From Chloroflexota bacterium (GTDB lineage Bacteria; Chloroflexota; Dormibacteria; Aeolococcales; Aeolococcaceae), in NCBI GenBank assembly GCA_003491925.1, contig DNAU01000036.1:1-6285 (forward strand): a stretch of DNA of 6,285 bases. Direction: 5' to 3'. Below, piece after piece: positions 1 through 6,142 of the stretch. The position numbers were made by a program, and so were the translations under genes. The notes beneath the pieces were generated by a model. That model was not told the DNA's origin and searched no databases. It saw nothing but the letters and a program-made list of their open reading frames with translations. Within the stretch, counting starts at the first letter, position 1. Each line of letters starts with the position of its first letter.

Positions 1-359
1 CGGTCGCAGACCGGGCAGTCCAGGGGGTGGTTGAGGAGGAGGAACTCGAGGACACCCTCCCGCTCCTTGACCACCGGCGCCGTCTGGGTCTTCACCACCA
101 TCCCGTCGGCCACCACGGTGGCGCAGGCGGGCTGGAGCTTGGGCGCCTTCTCGATCTCGACCAGGCACATCCGGCAGACCGCGACCGGGTCCATCTTGGG
201 ATGGGCGCAGTAGATGGGGATGTGGATGCCGGCCTCGGTGGCGGCGTCGAGCACCAGGGTGCCGCGCGGCACGCGCAGCGCCCGGCCGTCGATGGTCACC
301 CCCACCCGGCCGTCGTCGGGAGCTTCCGCGGCCGCGCCCTGGGGCTTGGCGTCAGCCAC
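1..359 (-). CDS. nuoG: NADH-quinone oxidoreductase subunit G, N-terminal part (cut by window edge)
   Basis: This is the N-terminal 119 codons of NuoG, the large Fe-S subunit of the complex I peripheral arm, which carries electrons from the NuoE/NuoF module toward NuoB. Residues about 19-80 form a plant-ferredoxin-like [2Fe-2S] domain (cluster N1b) with C51, C62, C65 and C79, spaced C-x10-C-x2-C-x13-C. The visible part ends in HPLDCPVCD, where H111, C115 and C118 match three ligands of the His-coordinated [4Fe-4S] cluster N5; the fourth Cys lies beyond the edge. I chose GTG at 359 because AGGGGG sits 5 nt upstream. It overlaps the nuoF stop by 8 nt, which suggests translational coupling. The molybdopterin-oxidoreductase-like remainder of the protein is outside the window, so its completeness cannot be judged. 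Confidence 0.95.
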   Translation of the reverse strand, partial: MADAKPQGAAAEAPDDGRVGVTIDGRALRVPRGTLVLDAATEAGIHIPIYCAHPKMDPVAVCRMCLVEIEKAPKLQPACATVVADGMVVKTQTAPVVKEREGVLEFLLLNHPLDCPVCD

Positions 360-1662
360 GGTCACCCCCTGCGGCGGGCACGAGCTCCCGGTTGCGCCGC
401 TTCACCGGGCACCCCCCGGCACCGCAGTGCTCCTCGAACTCGTCGTGGAACGCCTGGTACGCCGACATCACGAACCAGGTGGCGGTGTCACCCAGCGGGC
501 AGAAGCACTTGCCGTTCATGTTGTCGCAGATGTCGCTAAGGGTGGTCAGCTCGGCGGTGGTCAGCTCACCGCGCTCCAGCCGGTGCATCAGGTCGGCCTC
601 GAAGTAGGTGCCCTCGCGGCAGGGGGCGCACTTGCCGCACGACTCGTGCTGGTAGAAGTCGACCAGGCGCATCGAGACATCGACCATGCAGGTGGTCTCG
701 TCCATGAAGACCATGGCCCCGGCACCGAGCGCCGAGCCGGCCTTGGCCACCACGTCCATGTCGAGGGGGAGGTCGAGGTGCTCGGGGAGGAGCACCTGCA
801 TCGAGCCGCCGCCGGGCTGGAAGGCCTTGAGGGAGCGCCCCTTCCAGACCCCGCGGCACTCCTCCTCGAGGAGCTCGCGGATCGGGGTGCCGAGCGCCAC
901 CTCGTAGGTGCCGGGGCGGTTGATGTGGCCGCTGCAGCAGAAGAGCCGGGTCCCGGTGCTCTTCTCGGTGCCCACCGAGGCGAACCAGGCGCCGCCGCGC
1001 AGCACGATGTGGGGGAGGTTGGAGAGCGTCTCGACGTTGTTGACGACGGTGGGCTTGCCGTACAGGCCCTTGACCGCCGGGAAGGGAGGCTTGAGCCGGG
1101 GCTGACCGCGTAGTCCCTCCAGGGAGTCGATGAGCGCCGTCTCCTCGCCGCAGATGTAGGCACCGGCGCCGCCGTGGACGATGACGTCGCAGCTGAAGTC
1201 GGAGCCCAGGATCCCCCGGCCGATGTATCCGGCGGCCCTCGCCTCCTCGACGCAGCGCTCCAGCAGGAGGCGCTGGTCGTGGTACTCGCCGCGGATATAG
1301 ATGAAGGCGATCGGAGCCTGGATGGCGTAGGCGGCGATCAGGGTCCCCTCGATGAGCTGGTGCGGGTTCTCGTCGATCAGGGCCCGGTCCTTGAAGCACC
1401 CCGGCTCCGACTCGTCGGCGTTGACGCAGAGGTAGCGGGGGTGAACGTCCTTGGGCAGGAACGACCATTTCATCCCGGTTGGGAAGCCGGCGCCGCCGCG
1501 GCCCCGGACGCCACTGGTCTTGACCTCGCTGACCACCTCGTCGGGGGTCAGGCTGCGCAGCGCCTTGCGCAGCCCCTCGTAGCCTCCACACCGCTCGTAG
1601 ACGTCGATGGTCTGGAGACCGTCGGTCCCGAAGTCCTTGGTGAGGAGCCGGTACTCGGCCAT
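352..1662 (-). CDS. nuoF: NADH-quinone oxidoreductase subunit F (NADH- and FMN-binding, 51 kDa type)
   Basis: NuoF is the electron entry point of complex I: it oxidises NADH at FMN and passes electrons to its [4Fe-4S] cluster N3. The 436-residue length is normal for the family. Visible motifs in order: GRGGAGFPTGMKW at 54-66 (FMN/NADH-binding glycine-rich loop), NADESEPG at 81-88, GAGAYICGEETALIDSLEG at 165-183, NNVETL at 208-213, and ESCGKCAPCREG at 340-351, which gives cluster ligands C342, C345 and C348. The fourth ligand is C388 in FCPLGD. The frame is open upstream into nuoE, but the ATG at 1662 gives the normal N-terminus. It overlaps the nuoE stop by one base (TGATG). Two details differ from homologues I recall: C89 follows ESEPG, where Ser or Thr is usual, and the C-terminus has an extra Cys pair (C413, C418). 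Confidence 0.97.
   Translation of the reverse strand: MAEYRLLTKDFGTDGLQTIDVYERCGGYEGLRKALRSLTPDEVVSEVKTSGVRGRGGAGFPTGMKWSFLPKDVHPRYLCVNADESEPGCFKDRALIDENPHQLIEGTLIAAYAIQAPIAFIYIRGEYHDQRLLLERCVEEARAAGYIGRGILGSDFSCDVIVHGGAGAYICGEETALIDSLEGLRGQPRLKPPFPAVKGLYGKPTVVNNVETLSNLPHIVLRGGAWFASVGTEKSTGTRLFCCSGHINRPGTYEVALGTPIRELLEEECRGVWKGRSLKAFQPGGGSMQVLLPEHLDLPLDMDVVAKAGSALGAGAMVFMDETTCMVDVSMRLVDFYQHESCGKCAPCREGTYFEADLMHRLERGELTTAELTTLSDICDNMNGKCFCPLGDTATWFVMSAYQAFHDEFEEHCGAGGCPVKRRNRELVPAAGGDRG
365..370 (-). promoter_or_regulatory. Ribosome-binding site of nuoG
   Basis: On the minus strand AGGGGG lies 5 nt before the GTG at 359, inside the 3' end of nuoF. It decides the start of nuoG, because no ATG is available at the nuoF/nuoG junction and the resulting protein begins a normal distance before the ferredoxin-like domain. 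Confidence 0.6.
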
Positions 1663-2210
1663 CAGCGCCCCGCCTTCCGAAGCCTGACGGCGATGCGGTG
1701 CCAGAGAGACGGCCCGTGCGGTTCGGAGGCCGGCGCGGCGCGCACCTCGTCGAGGATGGCGTCGACCCGCTCCGGGGTGAGGTTCTCCTGGAAGTGGTGG
1801 TCCACCTGCATGGCGGGCGCGCCGCCGCAGGCGCCCAGGCATTCGACCGTCTGCTCCCAGGTGAACTCGCCGTCGGCCGTGGTCCCGCCCGAGGGGCAGC
1901 CGAGCCGGCCCTCCAGGTGGGAGACGATCTCGTCGGCGCCGCGCAGGGCGCAGGAGACGTTGATGCAGACCAGCACGTGATGGCGCCCGCCCGGACGGTC
2001 GAAGTACATGGAGTAGAAGCTGGCGACCGCCTCGACCTCGCTGGGGGTGAGCCAGAGCAGCTCCGCCACCTCGGCCATCCCCTCCGGGCTCAGGTAGCCA
2101 AGCTGGTGCTGCACCGCCCAGAGCGAGGGCAGCACGGCGCTGCGCGCCTGGGGATAGCGGTCGCGCTGCCTCTCGATCTCGGCGCGTGTCTCGGGCGTGA
2201 GGACGTTCAT
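1662..2210 (-). CDS. nuoE: NADH-quinone oxidoreductase subunit E (24 kDa type, [2Fe-2S])
   Basis: NuoE pairs with NuoF in the NADH dehydrogenase module and carries the off-pathway [2Fe-2S] cluster N1a. The protein has 182 residues. An N-terminal helical region (about 5-70) contains the family-typical LPSLWAVQHQLGYLSPEGM stretch at 27-45 and VASFYSMYF at 62-70. A thioredoxin-like fold follows. The four cluster cysteines are C82 and C87 (C-x4-C, in CINVSC) and C124 and C128 (C-x3-C, in CLGACGGAP). The ATG at 2210 overlaps the nuoD stop as ATGA, the classic arrangement for reinitiation. A GGGGA lies about 10 nt upstream. The C-terminal tail (about 160-182) is basic and carries no recognised motif. 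NuoE and NuoF are separate genes here. Confidence 0.97.
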   Translation of the reverse strand: MNVLTPETRAEIERQRDRYPQARSAVLPSLWAVQHQLGYLSPEGMAEVAELLWLTPSEVEAVASFYSMYFDRPGGRHHVLVCINVSCALRGADEIVSHLEGRLGCPSGGTTADGEFTWEQTVECLGACGGAPAMQVDHHFQENLTPERVDAILDEVRAAPASEPHGPSLWHRIAVRLRKAGR

Positions 2211-3493
2211 CGGTCGACGTCCCCGAGGACGATGTCGATGGAGCCGATCACCGCGACCAGGTCGGGCAGCATCTCGCCCATCACCATGTGGGGCAGGGCG
2301 CTCAGGTTGCTGAACGAGGGGGCTCGCACCTTGCAGCGGTAGGGCCGGTTGGAGCCGTCGCTGACCAGCAGGAAGCCCAGCTCGCCCCGCGGGGACTCGA
2401 CCGCCTCGTAGACGGTGCCCCGGGGCACCCGGAACCCCTCGGTCACCAGCTTGAAGTGGCGGATCAGCGACTCCATGCTGGTGTTGATCTCGTTGCGCGG
2501 CGGCAGCGCCACCTGACGGTCGCTGGTGTTGACGGGGCCGCCGGGCAGGCCGGCCAGCGCCTGGTCGATGATCCGGAGCGACTCGCGCATCTCCCCCATC
2601 CGGACCAGGTAGCGGTCGTAGATGTCGCCCCGCTCGCCGATCGGCACGTCGAACTCGAAATGGTCGTACGAGCTGTAGGGCCGCGCCTTGCGCAGGTCGT
2701 AGGCGACCCCGCTGCCTCTGAGCGACGGCCCGGTCACCCCGTAGTTGATCGCGTCCTCGGCGCTGATCACCCCCAGGCCGCGGGTGCGCTCCCGGAAGAT
2801 GGCATTGCCGGTGATCAGGGTCTCGTACTCGTCGATGTGGTGGGGGAAGGTCTTGGCCACCTCGGCGACCATGGCGTAGAACTCGTCGGGCACGTCGGCG
2901 AACAGCCCACCCACCCGGATGAAGGAGGTGTGCATCCGCACCCCGCTCACCAGCTCGTTGATGTCGAGGATCTTCTCCCGCTCCCGCCAGGCGTAGACGA
3001 ACGGGGTGGTGGCGCCGAGGTCGAGGGCGGTGGTCCCGTACCAGATCAGGTGGCTGGCGATCCGGGCCAGCTCGCACATGATGACCCGCAGGTACTGCGC
3101 GCGAGCAGGGACCTCGATGCCCAGCAGCCGCTCCGCCGCCAGGGAGAACCCGAGGTTGTTGCTGAGCGGCGAGAGATAGTCCATCCGGTCCGTGTAGGGG
3201 ATGCACTGCTGGTAGTTGTGCCGCTCGAAGTCCTTCTCGAAGCCGGTGTGGAGGAAGCCGATGTCCGGCCGGCAGCCGCGCACGATCTCGCCGTCCAGGT
3301 CCAGCACCAGGCGCAGCACCCCGTGGGTGGAGGGGTGCTGGGGCCCCATGTTCAGCTCCATGGTCTGGTCGTCGAGCTGGACCAGGTCGATGGCGTCGAG
3401 GCCGGGGTCGACGCCGAGCAGCTCCCGGCCGTGCTCGTACTGCTCGGAGACGGGGTCGTGGCCGGGAGGCCCGAGGGGCGGCAGGACGCTCAT
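2207..3493 (-). CDS. nuoD: NADH-quinone oxidoreductase subunit D (49 kDa type, quinone site)
   Basis: NuoD is the 49-kDa subunit, which with NuoB forms the quinone-reduction pocket at the base of the peripheral arm. It descends from the [NiFe]-hydrogenase large subunit but lacks the metal-binding cysteines. The protein has 428 residues. About 45 N-terminal residues precede MELNMGPQHPSTHGVLR (45-61). H57 and Y106 (in TDRMDYLSPLSNN) have the 49-residue spacing of the quinone-head ligands known in Thermus (His38/Tyr87) and bovine (His59/Tyr108) enzymes, so the site looks intact. The C-terminus ends in the typical GSIDIVLGDVDR. The ATG at 3493 is the only good start. It follows CGGGGG at about 6-nt spacing and overlaps the stop of a 12-codon open frame that begins at the nuoC stop. 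NuoD is not fused to NuoC, unlike in E. coli. Confidence 0.97.
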   Translation of the reverse strand: MSVLPPLGPPGHDPVSEQYEHGRELLGVDPGLDAIDLVQLDDQTMELNMGPQHPSTHGVLRLVLDLDGEIVRGCRPDIGFLHTGFEKDFERHNYQQCIPYTDRMDYLSPLSNNLGFSLAAERLLGIEVPARAQYLRVIMCELARIASHLIWYGTTALDLGATTPFVYAWREREKILDINELVSGVRMHTSFIRVGGLFADVPDEFYAMVAEVAKTFPHHIDEYETLITGNAIFRERTRGLGVISAEDAINYGVTGPSLRGSGVAYDLRKARPYSSYDHFEFDVPIGERGDIYDRYLVRMGEMRESLRIIDQALAGLPGGPVNTSDRQVALPPRNEINTSMESLIRHFKLVTEGFRVPRGTVYEAVESPRGELGFLLVSDGSNRPYRCKVRAPSFSNLSALPHMVMGEMLPDLVAVIGSIDIVLGDVDR

Positions 3494-3528
3494 CGCCGGC
3501 CCCCGAGCTGGACGAGTCTGAGCGTCAT
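3490..3528 (-). other. Possible 12-codon leader-type open frame bridging nuoC and nuoD
   Basis: On the minus strand the sequence reads ATGA at the nuoC stop (ATG at 3528-3526, nuoC TGA at 3527-3525). It continues for 12 codons as MTLRLVQLGGRR and ends with TGA at 3492-3490, overlapping the nuoD ATG (3493-3491) as a second ATGA. It therefore fills the 31-nt intergenic gap with overlaps on both sides. Its own Shine-Dalgarno is weak (GGCGAG). The peptide resembles nothing I know. It may work only as a translational relay, or be chance; a GC-rich gap of this length often has no stop. Confidence 0.3.
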
Positions 3529-4106
3529 CGCGACTCGCCGGGCATATCGGGCGGCCGTTCCTGGGCGGGCATCGCCCACTCCAGGTTGTGGGTGAAGGCG
3601 ATCGGCTCGCCGAAGGAGACGTAGTCCTTGCGCAGCGGGTGCCCCTCCCAGTCGTCGGGGAGGAGGATGCGGCGCAGGTCGTGATGACCCTCGAACTCGA
3701 TGCCGAGCAGGTCGAAGGCCTCCCGCTCGTGCCAGTCCATCCCGGCGAACACCCCCTCGAGGGTGGGGACGCGGGGGTCGTCCCCGGGCACCTGGACGAC
3801 CAGCCGGACCACGTCGTTGTGGCGCATGGAGCGGAGCTGGTAGACGACGTCGAAGCGCGGCACCTCGGGCTCGCGGTCGGGCCAGTCGACGGCGGTGACG
3901 AAGAGGGGGAGGTCGTAGCGCGCCTCCTCGTGGTCGCGGAGCAGCGTGGCCACCTCGACCAGCCGCTCCCGGGGGATGCGGATGCTCACCTCGCCGAACC
4001 CCTCGTCGCCGGCGAGCACCGCGTCGGGAAGCTCCCTCCGGAGCAGGTCCAGCGCCCTGGCTCCGGCGGACGGGTGAGAACCGGCGGTGTCCTCCACGCT
4101 GCTCAT
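3525..4106 (-). CDS. nuoC: NADH-quinone oxidoreductase subunit C (30 kDa type)
   Basis: NuoC is a cofactor-free structural subunit of the peripheral arm that packs against NuoD and NuoB. The protein has 193 residues. An N-terminal half (about 15-100) is followed by the family signature: WHEREAFDLLGIEFEGHHDL (125-144), RRILLPDDWEGHPLRKDY (145-162), then a short tail ending about 30 residues later. The complex I 30-kDa signature core (EREAFDLLGI) is complete. ATG at 4106 lies 7 nt after the nuoB stop. Its ribosome-binding site, GGGGGTGAG, contains that stop codon, so the two genes are probably translated in sequence. The first 15 residues (SSVEDTAGSHPSAG) look disordered and vary in this family. 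The stop TGA overlaps the ATG of the small nuoC-nuoD bridging frame. Confidence 0.96.
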   Translation of the reverse strand: MSSVEDTAGSHPSAGARALDLLRRELPDAVLAGDEGFGEVSIRIPRERLVEVATLLRDHEEARYDLPLFVTAVDWPDREPEVPRFDVVYQLRSMRHNDVVRLVVQVPGDDPRVPTLEGVFAGMDWHEREAFDLLGIEFEGHHDLRRILLPDDWEGHPLRKDYVSFGEPIAFTHNLEWAMPAQERPPDMPGESR

Positions 4107-4113
4107 CGCCCGC

Positions 4114-4676
<563 letters not shown>

Positions 4677-4686
<10 letters not shown>

Positions 4687-5051
4687 CGGAGCGCCCCCTT
4701 GGCCCAGATGTAGACCAGCCCGATCAGCAGGATGAGGATGAAGATCCCCATCTCGACGATCCCGAAGACCCTGAGCTGGCGGACGATCGTCGCCCAGGGG
4801 AAGAGGAAGATCGACTCCACGTCGAAGACGATGAACAGCATCGCGGTGACGTAGAAGGCGACCGAGAACCGGCGCCGGGCCGAGACGACGGGGACGATGC
4901 CGGACTCGTAGGGGAGCTCCTTCTCCGGGCTGGGCCGGCGCGGCCCCAGGACGCTGCTGAGCAGCGGCACACCGGCGCCGAAGAGGATGCAGATACCCAG
5001 GAAGACGAGGATCGGCGCGTAATCCGCGAGCATCTCGGCAAATGCTACCAA
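4677..5051 (-). CDS. nuoA: NADH-quinone oxidoreductase subunit A (ND3 type membrane subunit)
   Basis: NuoA is the small membrane subunit (ND3) whose first cytoplasmic loop reaches toward the quinone site. The 124-residue protein has three hydrophobic helices at about 12-35, 62-87 and 95-117. The family motifs are present: ELPYESGI (45-52) in the loop; [23 protein letters not shown] (62-84), with acidic D77 and E79; E100 in the third helix; and WAKGALRW near the end. The loop has Ser (S50) where mitochondrial ND3 has the switch cysteine (YECG), as in E. coli FESG. The start is uncertain. TTG at 5051 is the first start codon after an in-frame TGA and has GGTGAGG 10 nt upstream, but ATG at 5033 (118 residues) also gives a normal protein and lacks a good Shine-Dalgarno. 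nuoA is the first gene of the operon and is followed by nuoB with overlap. Confidence 0.95.
4694..4700 (-). promoter_or_regulatory. Ribosome-binding site deciding the nuoB GTG start
   Basis: AAGGGGG on the minus strand, inside the end of nuoA, lies 7 nt before GTG at 4686. The alternative nuoB starts at 4602 (GTG) and 4551 (ATG) have no comparable purine-rich stretch, so this site favours the long form. Confidence 0.6.
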
Positions 5052-5052
5052 G

Positions 5053-5070
5053 GCGGTGATGCCTCACCGC
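5053..5070 (-). promoter_or_regulatory. Hairpin over the nuoA ribosome-binding site
   Basis: A perfect 7-bp inverted repeat, GCGGTGA / TCACCGC with a 4-nt loop (GGCA in the transcript), ends one base before the TTG start at 5051. The presumed Shine-Dalgarno GGTGAGG (5068-5062) lies in the 5' arm and loop, so the folded RNA would hide it. This could lower or control translation of the first nuo gene. The structure is visible in the sequence; its function is inference. Confidence 0.45.
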
Positions 5071-5172
5071 GGGCACACCGGCGGCCTTGGGCGCCACGCC
5101 GTGCCGCGCGCGACCCGGTGTCGGGCGCCGCGCACGATGCGCGACTCGAGCCGGCTCGGCGGAGCGCGGTTG

Positions 5173-5215
5173 GACGCACCAATGGGCGTCTTACCTACCA
5201 GATGCGTCTATCGAA
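5173..5215 (-). promoter_or_regulatory. Possible nuo promoter with repeated GCGTC boxes
   Basis: This is the most AT-rich part of the 200-bp gap before nuoA. Read on the minus strand it contains TTCGAT (5215-5210) and TAAGAC (5193-5188), 16 nt apart; as -35 and -10 elements they match the sigma-70-type consensus poorly. Around them lie GATGCGTC (5201-5208), GCGTC (5186-5190) and inverted GACGCACC (5173-5180), given as plus-strand sequence, which could be binding sites for a regulator. No known operator was recognised. The rest of the gap, 5071-5172, contains a perfect 12-bp palindrome CGAGCCGGCTCG (5147-5158) and otherwise only GC-rich sequence. Confidence 0.25.
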
Positions 5216-5222
5216 CAGCCAG

Positions 5223-5235
5223 CGGGTCGAACCCG
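5223..5235 (-). terminator. Small hairpin after the DUF2231-Rieske gene, weak terminator candidate
   Basis: Sixteen nt downstream of the Rieske-gene stop, the transcript can form a 5-bp hairpin, CGGGT-TCG-ACCCG. No T-tract follows, so it is not a convincing intrinsic terminator. Transcription from the Rieske gene could read into nuoA. Confidence 0.2.
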
Positions 5236-5251
5236 GGGCGTGCCAGGCGGC

Positions 5252-6082
5252 TCAGGGGGCCACCCGCACCTCCACCCTTCCGTCCCGGACGCGCGCCTCG
5301 TAGACCACCGCGGGCGCGGACGCCGGGCCGTGCACCGCCCGCCCGTCGCTGAGCCGGAAACGGCTGCCGTGCCAGGGGCAGGTCACGCAGAGGTCGTCGT
5401 CGACGGTGCCCTCGTGCAGCGGTCCCGCGGCGTGGGGGCAGACGTCGGAGAGCGCGTAGATCTGCGAGCCGCGGCGGTAGAGGAGCACCCGCGCTCCGCC
5501 GGCCTCGGCGAGGGTCGGGGTCGCCTCCGGCAGGCTGTTCGCATCGAGCGCGTCGGTCCACTCGGTGGGCTTCTCGACCAGGATCTGGTGGTCGACTCCG
5601 AGCCCGCGCGCGTAGGTGAGGTGGCCGCCCAGGTAGCCGCCGGCGCCGACCGCCGCCAGCCCGAGCAGGCGCAGCGACCGGGCCCGCCGACCGGCGCCCA
5701 GCGAGGCCGCGAAGAGGCTGAGGCCGGTGACGTTGACCGCGGCGTGGACCAGCCCCACGCGGCGCTCCGGACCGTAGGAGTCGGCCCAATCGCTGAGCCC
5801 GGTGACCACCGTGGGGAGCGCGGCCACGGTCCCCAGCGCCACCATCGGCTGGACGGCGGCATCGCCCGCCGCACCTCCGAAGAGGTCGAGGATCACCGCT
5901 CCACTCCAGCATCCGAGGGGCACGTTGGTGAGCGCCGGGTGCAGGGGATGGCCCAGCCAGGTGCCGCTGAGCAGGCTCTTGGCGGGGGAGACCGCGGAGT
6001 TGACGGCCCCGGCCAGGCGTTCGGACAGCCCGTCGAGGACCTCCAGGCCCTCGAGCTGGTCGGTGAGGTCCCGCAGTCTCAT
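5252..6082 (-). CDS. DUF2231 membrane domain fused to a C-terminal Rieske [2Fe-2S] domain
   Basis: This 276-residue protein has two parts. Residues about 40-160 form a DUF2231-like membrane domain: the motif GHPLHPALTNVPLG (44-57) leads into about four hydrophobic segments near 53-70, 79-97, 109-130 and 137-157, with further histidines H113 and H154. Residues about 165-276 form a Rieske ferredoxin domain with CPH (C215, H217) and CPWH (C235, H238), spaced C-x-H-x17-C-x2-H as expected for a [2Fe-2S] cluster. There is no signal peptide. The protein is probably a membrane-anchored electron carrier, but its donor and acceptor are unknown. It lies 200 bp upstream of nuoA on the same strand, so a link to respiration is plausible but inferred. 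ATG at 6082 was chosen over TTG at 6094, which has no ribosome-binding site; GGGGA lies close before the ATG. The frame stays open upstream through the GC-rich repeat, so a longer N-terminus cannot be excluded. Confidence 0.85.
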   Translation of the reverse strand: MRLRDLTDQLEGLEVLDGLSERLAGAVNSAVSPAKSLLSGTWLGHPLHPALTNVPLGCWSGAVILDLFGGAAGDAAVQPMVALGTVAALPTVVTGLSDWADSYGPERRVGLVHAAVNVTGLSLFAASLGAGRRARSLRLLGLAAVGAGGYLGGHLTYARGLGVDHQILVEKPTEWTDALDANSLPEATPTLAEAGGARVLLYRRGSQIYALSDVCPHAAGPLHEGTVDDDLCVTCPWHGSRFRLSDGRAVHGPASAPAVVYEARVRDGRVEVRVAP

Positions 6083-6142
6083 GGTCCCCAACAATATGGC
6101 ACGGGCACCGACGGACGGCGCCGGTGCCGATGCCGGTGCCGG
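6083..6142 (-). promoter_or_regulatory. Leader of the DUF2231-Rieske gene with possible -10 box
   Basis: The only AT-rich patch upstream of the gene reads CATATT on the minus strand (6098-6093), a 4 of 6 match to a -10 element. It would place a transcript start about 4 nt before the ATG, giving a nearly leaderless mRNA. No -35 element is evident. A 7-bp inverted repeat, GGCACCG (6104-6110) and CGGTGCC (6122-6128), sits just upstream and could be an operator or simply part of the GC-rich repetitive sequence; CGGTGCC occurs again at 6134-6140. Confidence 0.2.

Noticed and set aside
214..1113. Plus-strand open frame of 299 codons opposite nuoF and nuoG
   Set aside because: Same shadow effect: it covers the conserved Fe-S motifs of nuoF on the other strand and has no recognisable features.
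1174..1980. Plus-strand open frame of 268 codons opposite nuoF and nuoE
   Set aside because: It is a mirror of two conserved genes, with composition typical of an antisense frame and no motif.
2288..3595. Long plus-strand open frame of 435 codons opposite nuoD
   Set aside because: It is antisense to a clearly identified nuoD and has low-complexity composition (rich in Val, Gly, Asp, His, Ala) with no domain. Strong GC bias at third codon positions removes stops on the opposite strand.
5147..5158. Perfect palindrome CGAGCCGGCTCG as an operator
   Set aside because: It is a short palindrome in a very GC-rich gap, with no second copy nearby and no link to a promoter, so chance is the simpler explanation.
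5221..5240. GGGTTCGACCC resembling a tRNA T-arm on the minus strand
   Set aside because: The flanking bases do not form a 5-bp stem with a 7-nt T-loop, and no acceptor, anticodon or D-arm can be placed around it. It is not a tRNA or a clear attachment site.
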